Shown: one piece after another, positions 7,698 through 16,501 of the stretch
Position numbering within the stretch: position 1 is the stretch's first letter
Layout: every line of letters starts with the position of its first letter
Assembly (NCBI RefSeq): GCF_000613125.1
Contig: NZ_HG964497.1
Coordinates: forward strand, 5,135,672-5,168,806
Length of the DNA: 33,135 nucleotides
Source of the DNA: Bacillus sp. EB01
GTDB taxonomy: Bacteria; Bacillota; Bacilli; Bacillales; Cytobacillaceae
Direction of reading: 5' to 3'
Notes under the pieces: model-generated
Database searches by the model: none
What the model was told of the DNA's origin: nothing
Seen by the model: the letters and a program-made list of their open reading frames with translations, nothing else
Translations under genes and position numbers: made by a program

Positions 7698-9704
7698 TCA
7701 ATCAATTTTTTCAATCGCAACAAGACAATCGTAGAGAGTGCTGCCCTGACCGTTATCTGAAGCACTACTCGATGTTAGCTTATTGACTGAACCACCGAAT
7801 TTTTTCCATATTCCTTCATCAATAACAATTGTATTCATATGGGCCTTCGGCATAATTGAAACAATCCCGTGAACTTCTCCTCGGTTATTCCAAACACGGG
7901 CTCTGCTTCCTTGTATCAATCCATGTTTTTCAGCAATATTAGCCGCAACTTCAATAACCAGTTTAGGTGTAGGTTCTAAAATGTGGTAATGCTGAGAATG
8001 ATTGGACCGTAAAGGATGGATGGTCAATAATGAATATGGAAATTTCATTGCCAATTCTTCATTATTCCACTTCGACTCTACTGGATAGGTGAGCTCAAGC
8101 CTTCCGCTCAGGCATTTATTATCAGCCACTGTAGAGGTAAACTCATATTTTCCGGATGGTGTTTTAAAGTTCCGATCCATCCATGGTACTTTTTCCACAG
8201 GCAGTTCAAAGAAATTCTTATCCCTGAGAGTCGTGAGGGTAAGCCCGTTTTTATTTACCGGTTCTAAATACATCTCTAGCCATTGTTCTGTTGTATAGTT
8301 AAAGTCGGATCCAAAGCCGAGCCGTTTGGCTAATTCAGTCCAAATCCAACTATCTGATTTCGCTTCTCCGGGAGGATCGACGAGCTTTGGCGCATAGTTT
8401 ACATAATGATGGTACATGGAAGCATAGTAAAAGTCCTCTTCTTCAAAAACTGAAGCAGCAGGTAAAACATAGTCAGCAAGCAATGCTGTTTCAGTCATAA
8501 AATGCTCTATTACTACAACAGTTTCCACTTGTGAAAATGCCTTCTCTACAACAGTTGAATCAGGAACCTGTATAACCGGGTTGCCGCATGTATTAATAAT
8601 CATTTTTATCGGAGGATTTTGTGCTTTGAGGATAAATTCTGCCTGTTTCATAATTGGAAACTGACGGAATTCTTCTTTCCGTTCCGCTAAAGACAGTCGG
8701 CCAGCCTGAAAACTTTGTCCTACCTGTAAATTTGCGTAGTTAGCCCCTCCGCCTCGTATGCCTATATTGCCGCTAGCCGCAACTAATGCATCAATCCAGC
8801 GTATGGTATTCCCGCCATTCTTATATCTTTGCATCCCTAATCCCATATAGGTAGAAACAGGTTTATCCGCATAAATAGTAGCCAGCCAGGTTATTCTTTC
8901 TACTGGAACTTCCACCATTTCACTAATTTTCTCAAGAGTTATGCCCAAAAGTATTTCTTCAATATCCAAAAATCCTGCAGTGTGTTCATTAATAAAGTTT
9001 CTGTCTTCAAGGCCAAACCGAAGCATTTCCTTTAAAATGCCTGCTGCAAGAAGTCCATCCATGCCCGGTTTTACCGATATATATTCATTTGCCATTTTGG
9101 CAGTTGCGTTATACACAGGGTCAATCACATAAATTTTACTGCCCTTTTTCTTTGCTTCAAGAAGGTCTTGATAAAAATGAAGGTTTGTACGCGCGGCATT
9201 CCTGCCCCATACAACAATATGCTTACTGTGTAATAAATCTCCCGGCTCATGGCTAAGAGCGTCTCCAAAGTCCCACTTTTGCGCTTCAATCCCAGCACCC
9301 CAGCAAAGGGAGCCAACAAGCTCAGTAGCACCGCCATAAGCATTAAAAAAACGTTGATCTAGGTTTTTCATGATTCCATTATTTGCATAATCATGGGTAT
9401 GAAGGACTGCCGATGGCCCATACATGCCTTTAATTTCCATCATTTTCGCTGCAATTTCATTTAGTGCTGCTTCCCATGAAATTCGGGTAAATTGCCCATT
9501 TATCTTTTTTAAGGGATATAAAAGCCGGTCTTCCGCATTGATACGTTTCGTAAGGGTCCTTCCCCTTCCGCATATTTTCCCTTTGGTGATAGGATGATCA
9601 GGATCCCCATCAATCTGAACGACTTTACCATTTTCGATTTTCACCTGGAAACCACAGCTATCCCAGCAATTCAACGGGCACGCTGACTTATGGACTGTTA
9701 GCAA
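7698..9704 (-). CDS. yyaE: Molybdopterin-dependent oxidoreductase, YyaE-like
   Basis: Member of the bis-MGD molybdoenzyme family (formate dehydrogenase/DMSO reductase type). With this start the protein is 668 aa. An N-terminal [4Fe-4S] motif CPLNCWDSC with a later KGKICGRG gives Cys9, Cys13, Cys17 and Cys45. Then come the catalytic Mo-bisPGD domain and a C-terminal molydopterin-dinucleotide-binding domain (segment LLTIHPLRSNHSQHYH). No Tat signal is seen, so it is probably cytoplasmic. The electron donor and substrate are unknown. There is no ATG start. TTG at 9704 is preceded by GGGGTGGTG at 6 bases, which I prefer; in-frame TTG 9722 and GTG 9716/9713 also exist without a well-spaced site. 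B. subtilis has yyaE at the equivalent position. Confidence 0.88.
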   Translation of the reverse strand: MLTVHKSACPLNCWDSCGFQVKIENGKVVQIDGDPDHPITKGKICGRGRTLTKRINAEDRLLYPLKKINGQFTRISWEAALNEIAAKMMEIKGMYGPSAVLHTHDYANNGIMKNLDQRFFNAYGGATELVGSLCWGAGIEAQKWDFGDALSHEPGDLLHSKHIVVWGRNAARTNLHFYQDLLEAKKKGSKIYVIDPVYNATAKMANEYISVKPGMDGLLAAGILKEMLRFGLEDRNFINEHTAGFLDIEEILLGITLEKISEMVEVPVERITWLATIYADKPVSTYMGLGMQRYKNGGNTIRWIDALVAASGNIGIRGGGANYANLQVGQSFQAGRLSLAERKEEFRQFPIMKQAEFILKAQNPPIKMIINTCGNPVIQVPDSTVVEKAFSQVETVVVIEHFMTETALLADYVLPAASVFEEEDFYYASMYHHYVNYAPKLVDPPGEAKSDSWIWTELAKRLGFGSDFNYTTEQWLEMYLEPVNKNGLTLTTLRDKNFFELPVEKVPWMDRNFKTPSGKYEFTSTVADNKCLSGRLELTYPVESKWNNEELAMKFPYSLLTIHPLRSNHSQHYHILEPTPKLVIEVAANIAEKHGLIQGSRARVWNNRGEVHGIVSIMPKAHMNTIVIDEGIWKKFGGSVNKLTSSSASDNGQGSTLYDCLVAIEKID

Positions 9705-9763
9705 ACTCTTCACCACCCCCAAAAAGCTTATAAAATATATACCTTTAAGATTAATATATTTTT

Positions 9764-9799
9764 ATAAAAAAAAGAAGCATGGATTATTCCTCATGCTTC
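9764..9799 (-). terminator. Terminator overlapping the 3' end of the DUF951 gene
   Basis: On the minus strand GAAGCATG and CATGCTTC form a perfect 8-bp stem followed by eight T residues. The stop codon of the DUF951 gene lies in the loop. It separates mscS-DUF951 from yyaE. Confidence 0.9.
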
Positions 9800-9981
9800 A
9801 CCAACACCTTTTTCATTTTTCGGGAAAACTCCCTTCTGGGAATAAGAACACTGTGGCCGCAGCCTTCACATTTTATCCTAATATCCATGCCGAGACGGAT
9901 AATTTTCCAGCGATTAGCTCCACAAGGATGGGGCTTTTTCATCTCAACAATATCATTCAAACCAAATTCCTTTACTTCCAT
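9784..9981 (-). CDS. yyzM: DUF951 family protein (YyzM-like)
   Basis: Small conserved protein of unknown function, 65 aa. It has the DUF951 signature FGLNDIVEMKKPHPCGANRW, followed by KCEGCGHSVLIPRREF. The isolated Cys (about 20) and the CxxC pair could bind a metal, which is inference. The ATG overlaps the mscS stop codon by one base (TGATG), so the two are probably coupled, with GGGG upstream as ribosome site. The stop codon lies inside the terminator loop. Confidence 0.88.
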   Translation of the reverse strand: MEVKEFGLNDIVEMKKPHPCGANRWKIIRLGMDIRIKCEGCGHSVLIPRREFSRKMKKVLVKHEE

Positions 9982-10874
9982 CAGGCTTTACCCCTTTCTC
10001 CGGTTGGGCTCTCCTGCTCATTTCGAGAATACATAACGAGCCGTGGAAACGGTATTTCAATGCCATGTTGATCAAGAGCTGTTTTTACTTCTTTCCTTAT
10101 AATCCTTGCGATAGAAAAATGTTTCATTGGTTTCGTTTCAAACACAATTCTTAATGTCACCTCAGAAGGTCCAAAGTTCTGGATGCCCTGAAGTTCTGGC
10201 GCCTTTACCAAGTCTTCATATTGCTCTGGCATCTTCTCAAGCAGTTCTTTAATGACTGCTTCTGCTTTATCAATATCCTCCTCGTATGCAATCCCGACAT
10301 CTACAACTGCCGAGCTATTGTTCAAAGAGAAGTTTGTTACTTGAATAATGCTTCCATTTGGGAGAATATGCAGTTCTCCTGTCCAGCTTTTAATCTTAGT
10401 CGTTCTGAGTCCGATGGATTCGACTGTCCCCTCAAACATATCTACACGAATGTGATCACCCACGGAAAACTGATCCTCCAATATGATGAAAAAACCAGTG
10501 ATAACATCTTTGACGAGATTTTGCGCCCCAAATCCTACTGCAAGCCCCACAATCCCGGCACCTGCAAGAAGTGCTTTTACATCAATGGTTAAAGCAGAAA
10601 GGATCATCATTAAAGCTATAAAGTAAATGGCATAGGTTACTACATTATCAAGAAGCTTAACAAGCGTGGACTCTCTCCGTTCTGAGATTCTGAGTGGCAT
10701 TTTCATTCTAATTTCAAATGACTTATGAATGGCAGACCTTACTATCTTAATTAGGATTCCGGAGACAATTAAGATAAGAATTATTCTGATTGCCCCTTCG
10801 CCGAATGTTGCCCATGTATCCTCATTTAATAGTCCTGACCTAATTTTATCTAAAACCCTGTTAAACGTATCCAC
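9981..10874 (-). CDS. Small-conductance mechanosensitive channel (MscS family)
   Basis: Channel protein that opens under membrane tension to release solutes during hypo-osmotic shock. The 297-aa product has three hydrophobic segments (about 28-48, 76-96 and 100-130). The third is the pore helix with the Gly/Ala-rich pattern GAGIVGLAVGFGAQNLVKDVITGFF. The beta domain follows (DQFSVGDHIRV, LPNGSIIQVTNFS), then a C-terminal cytoplasmic alpha-beta domain. The start is GTG at 10874 with GGTGGTG just upstream; no ATG fits. It is first in a two-gene unit with the DUF951 gene. Confidence 0.93.
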   Translation of the reverse strand: MDTFNRVLDKIRSGLLNEDTWATFGEGAIRIILILIVSGILIKIVRSAIHKSFEIRMKMPLRISERRESTLVKLLDNVVTYAIYFIALMMILSALTIDVKALLAGAGIVGLAVGFGAQNLVKDVITGFFIILEDQFSVGDHIRVDMFEGTVESIGLRTTKIKSWTGELHILPNGSIIQVTNFSLNNSSAVVDVGIAYEEDIDKAEAVIKELLEKMPEQYEDLVKAPELQGIQNFGPSEVTLRIVFETKPMKHFSIARIIRKEVKTALDQHGIEIPFPRLVMYSRNEQESPTGERGKA

Positions 10875-11010
10875 ATTTTCACCACCAATTTACTCAATCA
10901 TTTCTATTTTAGTGAGAGCTGGAAGGTTTTTCAACTCTAGTACTTTTATCCTTTAATTATCCCATTCCTGCTTCTTTCTACCCTGTTTAGCAAAATCATT
11001 TTTCAGGTAT

Positions 11011-11040
11011 GTATAGATAACGCAACATATTCGTATAATG
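11011..11040 (+). promoter_or_regulatory. Possible sporulation (SigF-type) promoter of yyaC
   Basis: GTATA at 11011-11015 matches the SigF/SigG -35 consensus GYATA exactly. Fifteen bases later TCGTATAATG matches the 3' half of the SigF -10 (ANAHTR) but not its leading GG. No SigA -35 pairs with the TATAAT here. Assignment rests partly on yyaC being a forespore gene in B. subtilis. Confidence 0.4.
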
Positions 11041-11147
11041 ATACTATTCTTTAAATATAGATTCAAGAAACTTGGTACAAACAATGCTACATGAACTTAT
11101 TCTTAGCAAAGACAGTTTGTGCACGCGCCATTAAAGGAGTGGGCTTT

Positions 11148-11783
11148 ATGAATTTTAAACCAACAGGACTATTCGAAAAGCTGCCTTCAAGCCGAATACA
11201 TCATGAGGAAGTTAATGCCGAAGAAAAGCTTGCTGCAGGGCTGCTTTCCAATCTGCCTCTATTGGCCAGCCGCCCAGTTGTGATTGTCTGTATCGGTACA
11301 GATCGATCTACAGGAGATTCGTTAGGCCCTCTAGTTGGAACCTTCCTGGAAGAACAAAGATCCCTGTCCTTTTACGTTTACGGCACCCTGGATGATCCAA
11401 TTCACGCTGTAAATCTAGAAGAAAAATTAAAGGAAATCCATTCCAGGCATTTTCACCCTTTTATTATAGCTGTAGACGCATGTTTAGGAAGATTTAAAAG
11501 TGTCGGAGTCCTGCAAATCTGCAATGGTCCGGTAAAGCCAGGTGCAGGAGTAAATAAAGACCTGCCTGAAGTAGGAGATATGCATATAACAGGAATTGTC
11601 AATGTAAGCGGTTTTATGGAATTTTTCGTATTACAGAATACCCGTCTTAGCCTAGTATTAAAAATGGCCAAAATCATAGCAAATAGCATAGGGCTTGCCT
11701 CTCGCCAGCATTCAAGCCAAATGGGCTGGACAGAGTTGGGATGGGAAACAAAACCTGAAAAAGTTAGAGAACAGACTCCCTAA
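11148..11783 (+). CDS. yyaC: Spore protease YyaC (GPR-related, DUF1256)
   Basis: Sporulation-associated protein whose fold resembles the germination protease GPR; its substrate is not established. The 211-aa product contains the conserved segments CIGTDRSTGDSLGPLVG (about 67-83), VYGTLDDPIHAVNL, AVDACLG and the Gly/Pro-rich KPGAGVNKDLPEVGDMHITGIVNVSGFM. I use the ATG at 11148 because AAAGGAG lies 8 bases upstream; an open extension to 11091 has no ribosome site. It is the only plus-strand gene in the left arm and converges on the DUF554 gene, sharing a bidirectional terminator. Confidence 0.93.
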   Translation: MNFKPTGLFEKLPSSRIHHEEVNAEEKLAAGLLSNLPLLASRPVVIVCIGTDRSTGDSLGPLVGTFLEEQRSLSFYVYGTLDDPIHAVNLEEKLKEIHSRHFHPFIIAVDACLGRFKSVGVLQICNGPVKPGAGVNKDLPEVGDMHITGIVNVSGFMEFFVLQNTRLSLVLKMAKIIANSIGLASRQHSSQMGWTELGWETKPEKVREQTP

Positions 11784-11800
11784 CCTAATAATAACTATTA

Positions 11801-11831
11801 AAACAGGCAAAGGGTATCCCTTTGCCTTTTA
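11801..11831. terminator. Bidirectional terminator between yyaC and the DUF554 gene
   Basis: Perfect 10-bp stem AGGCAAAGGG/CCCTTTGCCT (11805-11814/11818-11827) with a TAT loop. It has TTTTAT on the plus side and TGTTTTAATAG on the minus side, serving the two convergent genes. Confidence 0.88.
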
Positions 11832-12548
11832 TACACTATATAAATTGTGATAAATAAATATCGCCCCTACTGCTAAAGCAGTAACAATTATTCCAGGGAG
11901 TAAATTGGCTACTTTTATCTTTGCTAATCCAGTTAAATTCAATCCAATGGCAAAAATCATTACTCCGCCAACTGCGGTCATTTCAATAATAAATTGATCC
12001 AACAATTCCTGGGGTACAAAAAGATTTATTTGAGTTGCGAATAAGGCAATTGTCCCCTGATATATCATTACCGGAATAGCCGAAAAAATGACACCTATGC
12101 CAAGGGTTGTTGTAAGAATAATTGAAGTAAAACCATCAATAATGGCTTTTGTATACAAAACATCATGATTCCCTCGGATGCCGCTGTCGAGAGCACCTAT
12201 AATCGCCATGGCACCAATTAGAAATATTAAGGTTGCTGTAACAAACCCTTCAGATATACTTCCCTTTTCACCCTGCCCAAGCTTTGATTCTAGCCAGTTT
12301 CCCAACTTATTAAGCTTGTCATCCAGTGCCCATGCCTCTCCTAGAACGGCGCCAACAACGAGGCTTATGATAACAATAAGGAAATTCTGGCTTTTTAATC
12401 CCATTTGCAGGCCTAATATCATAACAGAGAGCCCAATCCCATGCATCACGGTTGTTCGCATTCCCTCTGGAATTCCCTTAAGCCATTTACCGATTATTGT
12501 TCCAAAAATGATACATAATCCATTCACCAATGTTCCCCAAAAAAACAT
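11829..12548 (-). CDS. DUF554 family integral membrane protein
   Basis: 239-aa polytopic membrane protein of the DUF554 (YdfK/YqgA-like) family, function unknown. The N-terminal segment WGTLVNGLCIIFGTIIGKWLKGIP and the motif GLSVMILGLQMGL are typical. About six to seven hydrophobic segments are spread over the whole length, including one at the C-terminus (about 212-235). The ATG has GGGGG 7 bases upstream. It lies just downstream of spo0J but beyond spo0J's terminator. Confidence 0.88.
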   Translation of the reverse strand: MFFWGTLVNGLCIIFGTIIGKWLKGIPEGMRTTVMHGIGLSVMILGLQMGLKSQNFLIVIISLVVGAVLGEAWALDDKLNKLGNWLESKLGQGEKGSISEGFVTATLIFLIGAMAIIGALDSGIRGNHDVLYTKAIIDGFTSIILTTTLGIGVIFSAIPVMIYQGTIALFATQINLFVPQELLDQFIIEMTAVGGVMIFAIGLNLTGLAKIKVANLLPGIIVTALAVGAIFIYHNLYSV

Positions 12549-12587
12549 TCTTTTTCCCCCGTCATACTTTTCTTATCCATCAAAGCT

Positions 12588-12615
12588 AAAAAAAGAAACC
12601 ATCTAATGATGGCTT
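12588..12615 (-). terminator. Terminator of soj-spo0J
   Basis: On the minus strand AAGCCATC pairs with GATGGTTT (loop ATTA, one G-T pair), followed by CTTTTTTT. It begins directly after the spo0J stop codon. Confidence 0.88.
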
Positions 12616-12616
12616 A

Positions 12617-13471
12617 TTATTCTGAAATATCGGAGCCGAGGAGCTCTAATAATCTTTCCAAGTCTTCCTGAGAGAAAAATTCTATTTCAATTTTCCCCTT
12701 GTTTTTTATTTTCTTAATATGAACTGTGGTACCGAATCTCTCTCTGAGCAGATGTTCACGCTCTTGAAGAAACATATCCTTTTTCTTAAGTGGCTTCTTT
12801 GTTTCACGTGGAACATTATCATTTAATTGTTGAATCAATTTCTCCAACTGGCGTACATTAAGGTTTTCCTTTATTGTTTTTTCAACGAGAAGCGGCAGCT
12901 TAGCTTTCTGTTTAATACCCAATAATGCCCGGCCATGACCCATGGAGATCGTTCCGTTAGAAATTAGCTGCTGGATCTTTTGTGGAAGCGATAGAAGGCG
13001 GATATGGTTGGCGATATGAGGTCTGCTCTTCCCAAGCCGTTTAGCGACCTCCTCCTGAGTCAGGTCAAGCTTTTCCATTAATGTCTGGTAGGCCGCTCCT
13101 TCCTCAATAGGATTCAAATCTTCCCTCTGAAGATTCTCAAGGACAGCCAGCTCCATCATTTGCTGTTCTGAAAGTTCTCTTACAACTGCAGGAACTGATT
13201 CAAGGTCAGCCTCCCGTGCAGCCCTAAACCTCCGTTCTCCAACAACAATCTCATAGCCGCGAATGCTTTTACGCACAACAAGAGGCTGAAGTATTCCGTG
13301 TTCAAGAATGGAATCCTTTAATTCTTCAATCGCTGTTTTTTCAAAGTGTTTCCGAGGCTGGTAAGGATTTGGCCTCAATTCTTTTATATTAATCTCTTGA
13401 ACTGATTCTTCCTTTTTCACTTCAATATTCCCAAAAAAGGCATCTAGCCCTTTTCCTAAACCTTTAGCCAT
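12617..13471 (-). CDS. spo0J: Chromosome partitioning protein ParB/Spo0J
   Basis: CTP-dependent DNA clamp that loads at parS, slides, recruits SMC and stimulates the Soj ATPase. The 284-aa product opens with the Soj-activating motif LGKGLDAFF (5-13). The ParB N domain carries the CTP-binding GERRFR box (78-83) and ENLQRE (112-117). A helix-turn-helix follows (about 138-160, TQEEVAKRLGKSRPHI), then the C-terminal dimerisation domain. The gene overlaps the 3' end of soj by 8 bases, indicating one transcript. It carries its own parS site. Confidence 0.97.
   Translation of the reverse strand: MAKGLGKGLDAFFGNIEVKKEESVQEINIKELRPNPYQPRKHFEKTAIEELKDSILEHGILQPLVVRKSIRGYEIVVGERRFRAAREADLESVPAVVRELSEQQMMELAVLENLQREDLNPIEEGAAYQTLMEKLDLTQEEVAKRLGKSRPHIANHIRLLSLPQKIQQLISNGTISMGHGRALLGIKQKAKLPLLVEKTIKENLNVRQLEKLIQQLNDNVPRETKKPLKKKDMFLQEREHLLRERFGTTVHIKKIKNKGKIEIEFFSQEDLERLLELLGSDISE
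12800..12815 (-). promoter_or_regulatory. parS site inside spo0J
   Basis: On the minus strand the 16 bases read TGTTCCACGTGAAACA, identical to the classic B. subtilis parS found within spo0J. In B. subtilis it nucleates Spo0J and SMC loading near oriC. Confidence 0.95.
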
Positions 13472-14225
13472 TAGAAACCACTTCCTTTGCGAGGTCTAAG
13501 TAAACTTCAGCTCCCCGGGATTTAGGATCGTAGATAATGATGGGCTCCCCATGGCTCGGAGCCTCGCTTAGGCGTACATTCCGTGGAATGATTGTTTTAT
13601 AGACTTTATCCTGGAAATATTTCTTAACTTCTTCTATAACCTGAATTCCGAGGTTCGTCCTAGCATCAAGCATGGTTAGGAGGACACCCTCAATTTTAAG
13701 GTTTTGATTTAAATGTTTTTGAACCAACCTGACTGTATTAAGCAATTGGCTCAGGCCTTCCAATGCATAATATTCACATTGGACTGGGATCAAGACAGCA
13801 TCTGATGCTGTAAGAGCATTCAAGGTTAAAAGGCCGAGGGATGGGGGACAGTCGATAATGATATAGTCATAATCGTCCTTTACTTCCTCAAGAGCCCTTT
13901 TTAGCCGGACTTCGCGCGAAATAGTCGGAACGAGTTCAATTTCAGCCCCGGCAAGCTGGATAGTTGCAGGAATGGCATGAAGATTTTCAACAGCGGTTGG
14001 GATAATTGCCGCCTTTGCCTCAACATCATCAACCAGTACATCATATATACACTGGGAAACATCGGCCTTTTCCACGCCGACTCCGCTTGTTGCATTTCCC
14101 TGAGGGTCTATATCAACCATCAAAACTTTTTTACCTATGTATGCTAAGCAGGCGCCCAGATTGACAGAGGTTGTCGTTTTACCGACGCCTCCTTTTTGAT
14201 TCGCGATCGCAAGAACTTTGCCCAC
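13464..14225 (-). CDS. soj: Chromosome partitioning ATPase ParA/Soj
   Basis: Dimerising, DNA-binding ATPase that acts with Spo0J in origin segregation and also regulates DnaA. The 253-aa product has the deviant Walker A KGGVGKTT (11-18), the VDIDPQGNAT A' motif (about 38-47) and the Walker B region DYIIIDCPPSLG (about 120-130). The start codon is GTG (14225) with an AGGTGA site 5 bases upstream. The 3' end overlaps spo0J. Upstream lies a 559-base spacer. Confidence 0.97.
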   Translation of the reverse strand: MGKVLAIANQKGGVGKTTTSVNLGACLAYIGKKVLMVDIDPQGNATSGVGVEKADVSQCIYDVLVDDVEAKAAIIPTAVENLHAIPATIQLAGAEIELVPTISREVRLKRALEEVKDDYDYIIIDCPPSLGLLTLNALTASDAVLIPVQCEYYALEGLSQLLNTVRLVQKHLNQNLKIEGVLLTMLDARTNLGIQVIEEVKKYFQDKVYKTIIPRNVRLSEAPSHGEPIIIYDPKSRGAEVYLDLAKEVVSNG

Positions 14226-14260
14226 GATGTCACCTACCCTTTAAAAATAAATAGAAAAAA

Positions 14261-14285
14261 GATACTGGCAAGATGCCATGCTATC
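14261..14285. promoter_or_regulatory. Dyad upstream of soj, possible operator
   Basis: TGGCA and TGCCA (14266-14270/14274-14278) flank AGA, with outer GATA (14261-14264) and TATC (14282-14285). It lies 36 bases upstream of the soj start codon. There is no T-run next to it in either direction, so it looks more like a protein-binding dyad than a terminator. The binding factor is unknown. Confidence 0.3.
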
Positions 14286-14741
14286 TATTTTAACATGAAA
14301 TGCAGAGATTGGAGTTTTTTTCTTAAAATATTGCCTATTCAAGCATAACTAAAAAACACATAAAAGAGGGTTGATATCTCAATTATTCATTCATTCGATT
14401 TAATGGTAGCAGACTTTGGTTTTAGGCTAAAGTCCTAAGAAAATGGATAAGAATAAACATAATTGGGCTGCATCCTCCATACCCTTAAAGGTACAAAGGT
14501 TGGCTCTGAGCATTAACAGCTTATGAACCAACGTGTTACTTTTATTATTATTATAAGGATGATAACGTTTGAATACAAGAACATATATTCGTAAAATGTC
14601 AAGCTTTGTTGCTTTAAATTCGGTTCGGGAAGAGGTGCCCCTACTCCTTTAAAAAATTGCTGTCTCCTAATTTTAAGAGCTGGTCCTTTCCAATAACTCT
14701 TTCATTTGTTGACATAACATTAACAATATAATCTTTCTCAA
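14286..14741. other. Spacer between noc and soj, no confident gene
   Basis: AT-rich spacer. A possible 27-codon plus-strand ORF (TTG 14569 to TAA 14652) has only a weak GGAT ribosome site. A stretch near 14490-14533 could fold through GTTGG/CCAAC. I recognise no riboswitch, tRNA or conserved RNA. It would also contain the promoter of soj-spo0J, which I could not pinpoint. Confidence 0.3.
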
Positions 14742-14772
14742 AGAAAAAAGCCTTGCACTTATCATGCAGGGC
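14742..14772 (-). terminator. Terminator of noc
   Basis: On the minus strand GCCCTGCA pairs with TGCAAGGC (one mismatch, 7-base loop), followed by TTTTTT. It begins 13 bases past the noc stop. Confidence 0.85.
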
Positions 14773-14784
14773 TGTGTGACATTT

Positions 14785-15654
14785 TTACTTTTTCTTTGGA
14801 ATCTTAATTGTAAATTGATAATACTCTTCAAATTCTTCTTCTTCAGCATTAAGGGGAATACCGCTATCTGATACCATTGATAAAGATTGTCGAATCGTAT
14901 TAACAGCAATCCTCAAATCCTTGCTGAAGGCTTTTCTTTTAGGCTTGGGTTTTTGGGCTGTTGGCTCTATTAACTTGATGACTCTCTCTTCAGTCTGCTT
15001 AACATTCAGGTTTCGCTCGATGATTTCCTGGAGAACCTCGACCTGTTTTACAGGGTCTTTTAAAGGAATAAGGGCACGGGCATGGCGCTCTGATATATCT
15101 TTATTCAAAAGAGCGTCTTGGACTTCCTGTGGCAGTTTTAGCAGCCTGAGCTTATTCGCAACTGTAGATTGTCCTTTTCCAAGTCTTTGAGCCAGTGCCT
15201 CCTGTGTAAGATTATGAAGTGAAAGCAGCTTCCCATAAGCAATTGCTTCTTCAATCGGAGTTAATTCCTCACGCTGCAAATTTTCTATTAATGCAACCGA
15301 GGCTGTTTCTCTGTCCGACATATTCTTGATAATAGCCGGCACTTCTTCCCAACCGAGCTTTTTCATGGCACGCCATCTTCGCTCACCAGCGATTATTTCA
15401 AAACTATTCTCCTCAAGCTCTCTGACTACTATGGGCTGGATAATGCCATGCATATGGATAGTCCGGGATAATTCTTCTATTTTTTCATCATCAAAAACTG
15501 TCCTTGGCTGAAAACGATTGGGAATGATGGAATCAATCTTAACTTTTTTTATTTCTTCACTGGATGATTCGGAATCCAATGTAATTTCTTCGTCAAGCTC
15601 AAGCTGCTCATTTTTATCGCCCCTGCTAAAAAAACGTGAAAAAGAAGTTTTCAT
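14785..15654 (-). CDS. noc: Nucleoid occlusion protein Noc
   Basis: ParB paralogue that binds NBS sites and blocks FtsZ-ring assembly over the nucleoid; CTP binding controls membrane association. The 289-aa product starts with the amphipathic membrane-targeting segment [14 protein letters not shown], close to that of B. subtilis Noc. It has the GERRWR CTP box (about 77-82), [14 protein letters not shown] and a helix-turn-helix ([22 protein letters not shown]) that differs from Spo0J, consistent with a different DNA target. The membrane segment and the position next to rsmG distinguish it from Spo0J. The ATG has GGTGGT upstream. Confidence 0.96.
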   Translation of the reverse strand: MKTSFSRFFSRGDKNEQLELDEEITLDSESSSEEIKKVKIDSIIPNRFQPRTVFDDEKIEELSRTIHMHGIIQPIVVRELEENSFEIIAGERRWRAMKKLGWEEVPAIIKNMSDRETASVALIENLQREELTPIEEAIAYGKLLSLHNLTQEALAQRLGKGQSTVANKLRLLKLPQEVQDALLNKDISERHARALIPLKDPVKQVEVLQEIIERNLNVKQTEERVIKLIEPTAQKPKPKRKAFSKDLRIAVNTIRQSLSMVSDSGIPLNAEEEEFEEYYQFTIKIPKKK

Positions 15655-15768
15655 TTTCCAGCACCACCTTTTGATACTCCCTTTAACTAATTCTCTCTAT
15701 ATTAACAAAATTCCTTCATTTTAATCTTACAACCCTGATTTCCAGAACCCATCCGGCTAATTAGCATT

Positions 15769-16485
15769 CTATTCTATAGGTGCCTTATTGGGGGTTCCTG
15801 GCTTTCTTGGGTATTTTTTAGGAGTTGGCTTTTCTTTTCTTATTACGATTATAGACCGTTCACTTTCTTCAATTGGCAAGGAAAAAGAATAGCTTTCTAC
15901 TGTCCGTCCACCGAGGACACTAATAGCCTTTTCTGCAGCATGCAGTTCTTCTTTTGCATGGGCAGCTTTCATTGCAATAAAATCCCCTCCCGGTTTTACA
16001 AGTGGAAGACAGAGCTCGCTTAAAACAGAAAGCCTGGCAACTGCCCGGGCAGTCACAACATCATATTGCTCCCGATACTCTGATTTCACCCCAAAGGTTT
16101 CAGCTCGGTCATGAATGAAGGATACTTCTTCAAGGTTTAATTGTTTTGCCAAGTGCTCGAGGAAGCTAATTCGCTTATTAAGAGAGTCGACAATCGTTAG
16201 CTTTAGGTTAGGGTAGGCAATTTTAATGGGAATGCTCGGAAAACCTGCTCCTGCTCCAACATCGCAAATAGCCAGCGGCCTGGAAAAATCATAATAAAAT
16301 GCAGCTGAAAGAGAATCGTAGAAATGCTTAAGAAACACTTCACCTTTATCTGTTATAGCAGTCAGATTCATCTTTTCATTCCATTCAACCAAAGTTTCAT
16401 AATAGGTTTCGAATTGGCCAAGCTGCAAGGAGGAAAGGGTTATTCCCTTTTCTCCAACCAACTCACTAAACTTTTCACTATTCAT
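15769..16485 (-). CDS. rsmG: 16S rRNA (guanine527-N7)-methyltransferase RsmG
   Basis: SAM-dependent methylation of G527 in 16S rRNA; in other bacteria its loss gives low-level streptomycin resistance. The 238-aa product has the family start with [22 protein letters not shown]. The SAM-binding motif [19 protein letters not shown] lies at about 74-92, and [12 protein letters not shown] at about 144. A Lys/Pro-rich tail ([20 protein letters not shown]) is typical of bacilli. It starts 16 bases after the mnmG stop, with GTGGAG as ribosome site, so it is in the mnmG transcript. Formerly gidB. Confidence 0.97.
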   Translation of the reverse strand: MNSEKFSELVGEKGITLSSLQLGQFETYYETLVEWNEKMNLTAITDKGEVFLKHFYDSLSAAFYYDFSRPLAICDVGAGAGFPSIPIKIAYPNLKLTIVDSLNKRISFLEHLAKQLNLEEVSFIHDRAETFGVKSEYREQYDVVTARAVARLSVLSELCLPLVKPGGDFIAMKAAHAKEELHAAEKAISVLGGRTVESYSFSLPIEESERSIIVIRKEKPTPKKYPRKPGTPNKAPIE

Positions 16486-16501
16486 TATTACAACTCCACT
16501 C

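Noticed and set aside
9125-9343. 72-codon minus-strand frame inside yyaE in another frame.
   Set aside because: Out-of-frame shadow of the molybdopterin oxidoreductase, with no independent support.
14286-14741. Riboswitch or T-box in the soj-noc spacer.
   Set aside because: I could not find the conserved core of any known class (no T-box AGGGTGGNACCGCG, no purine, SAM, preQ1 or c-di-GMP core).
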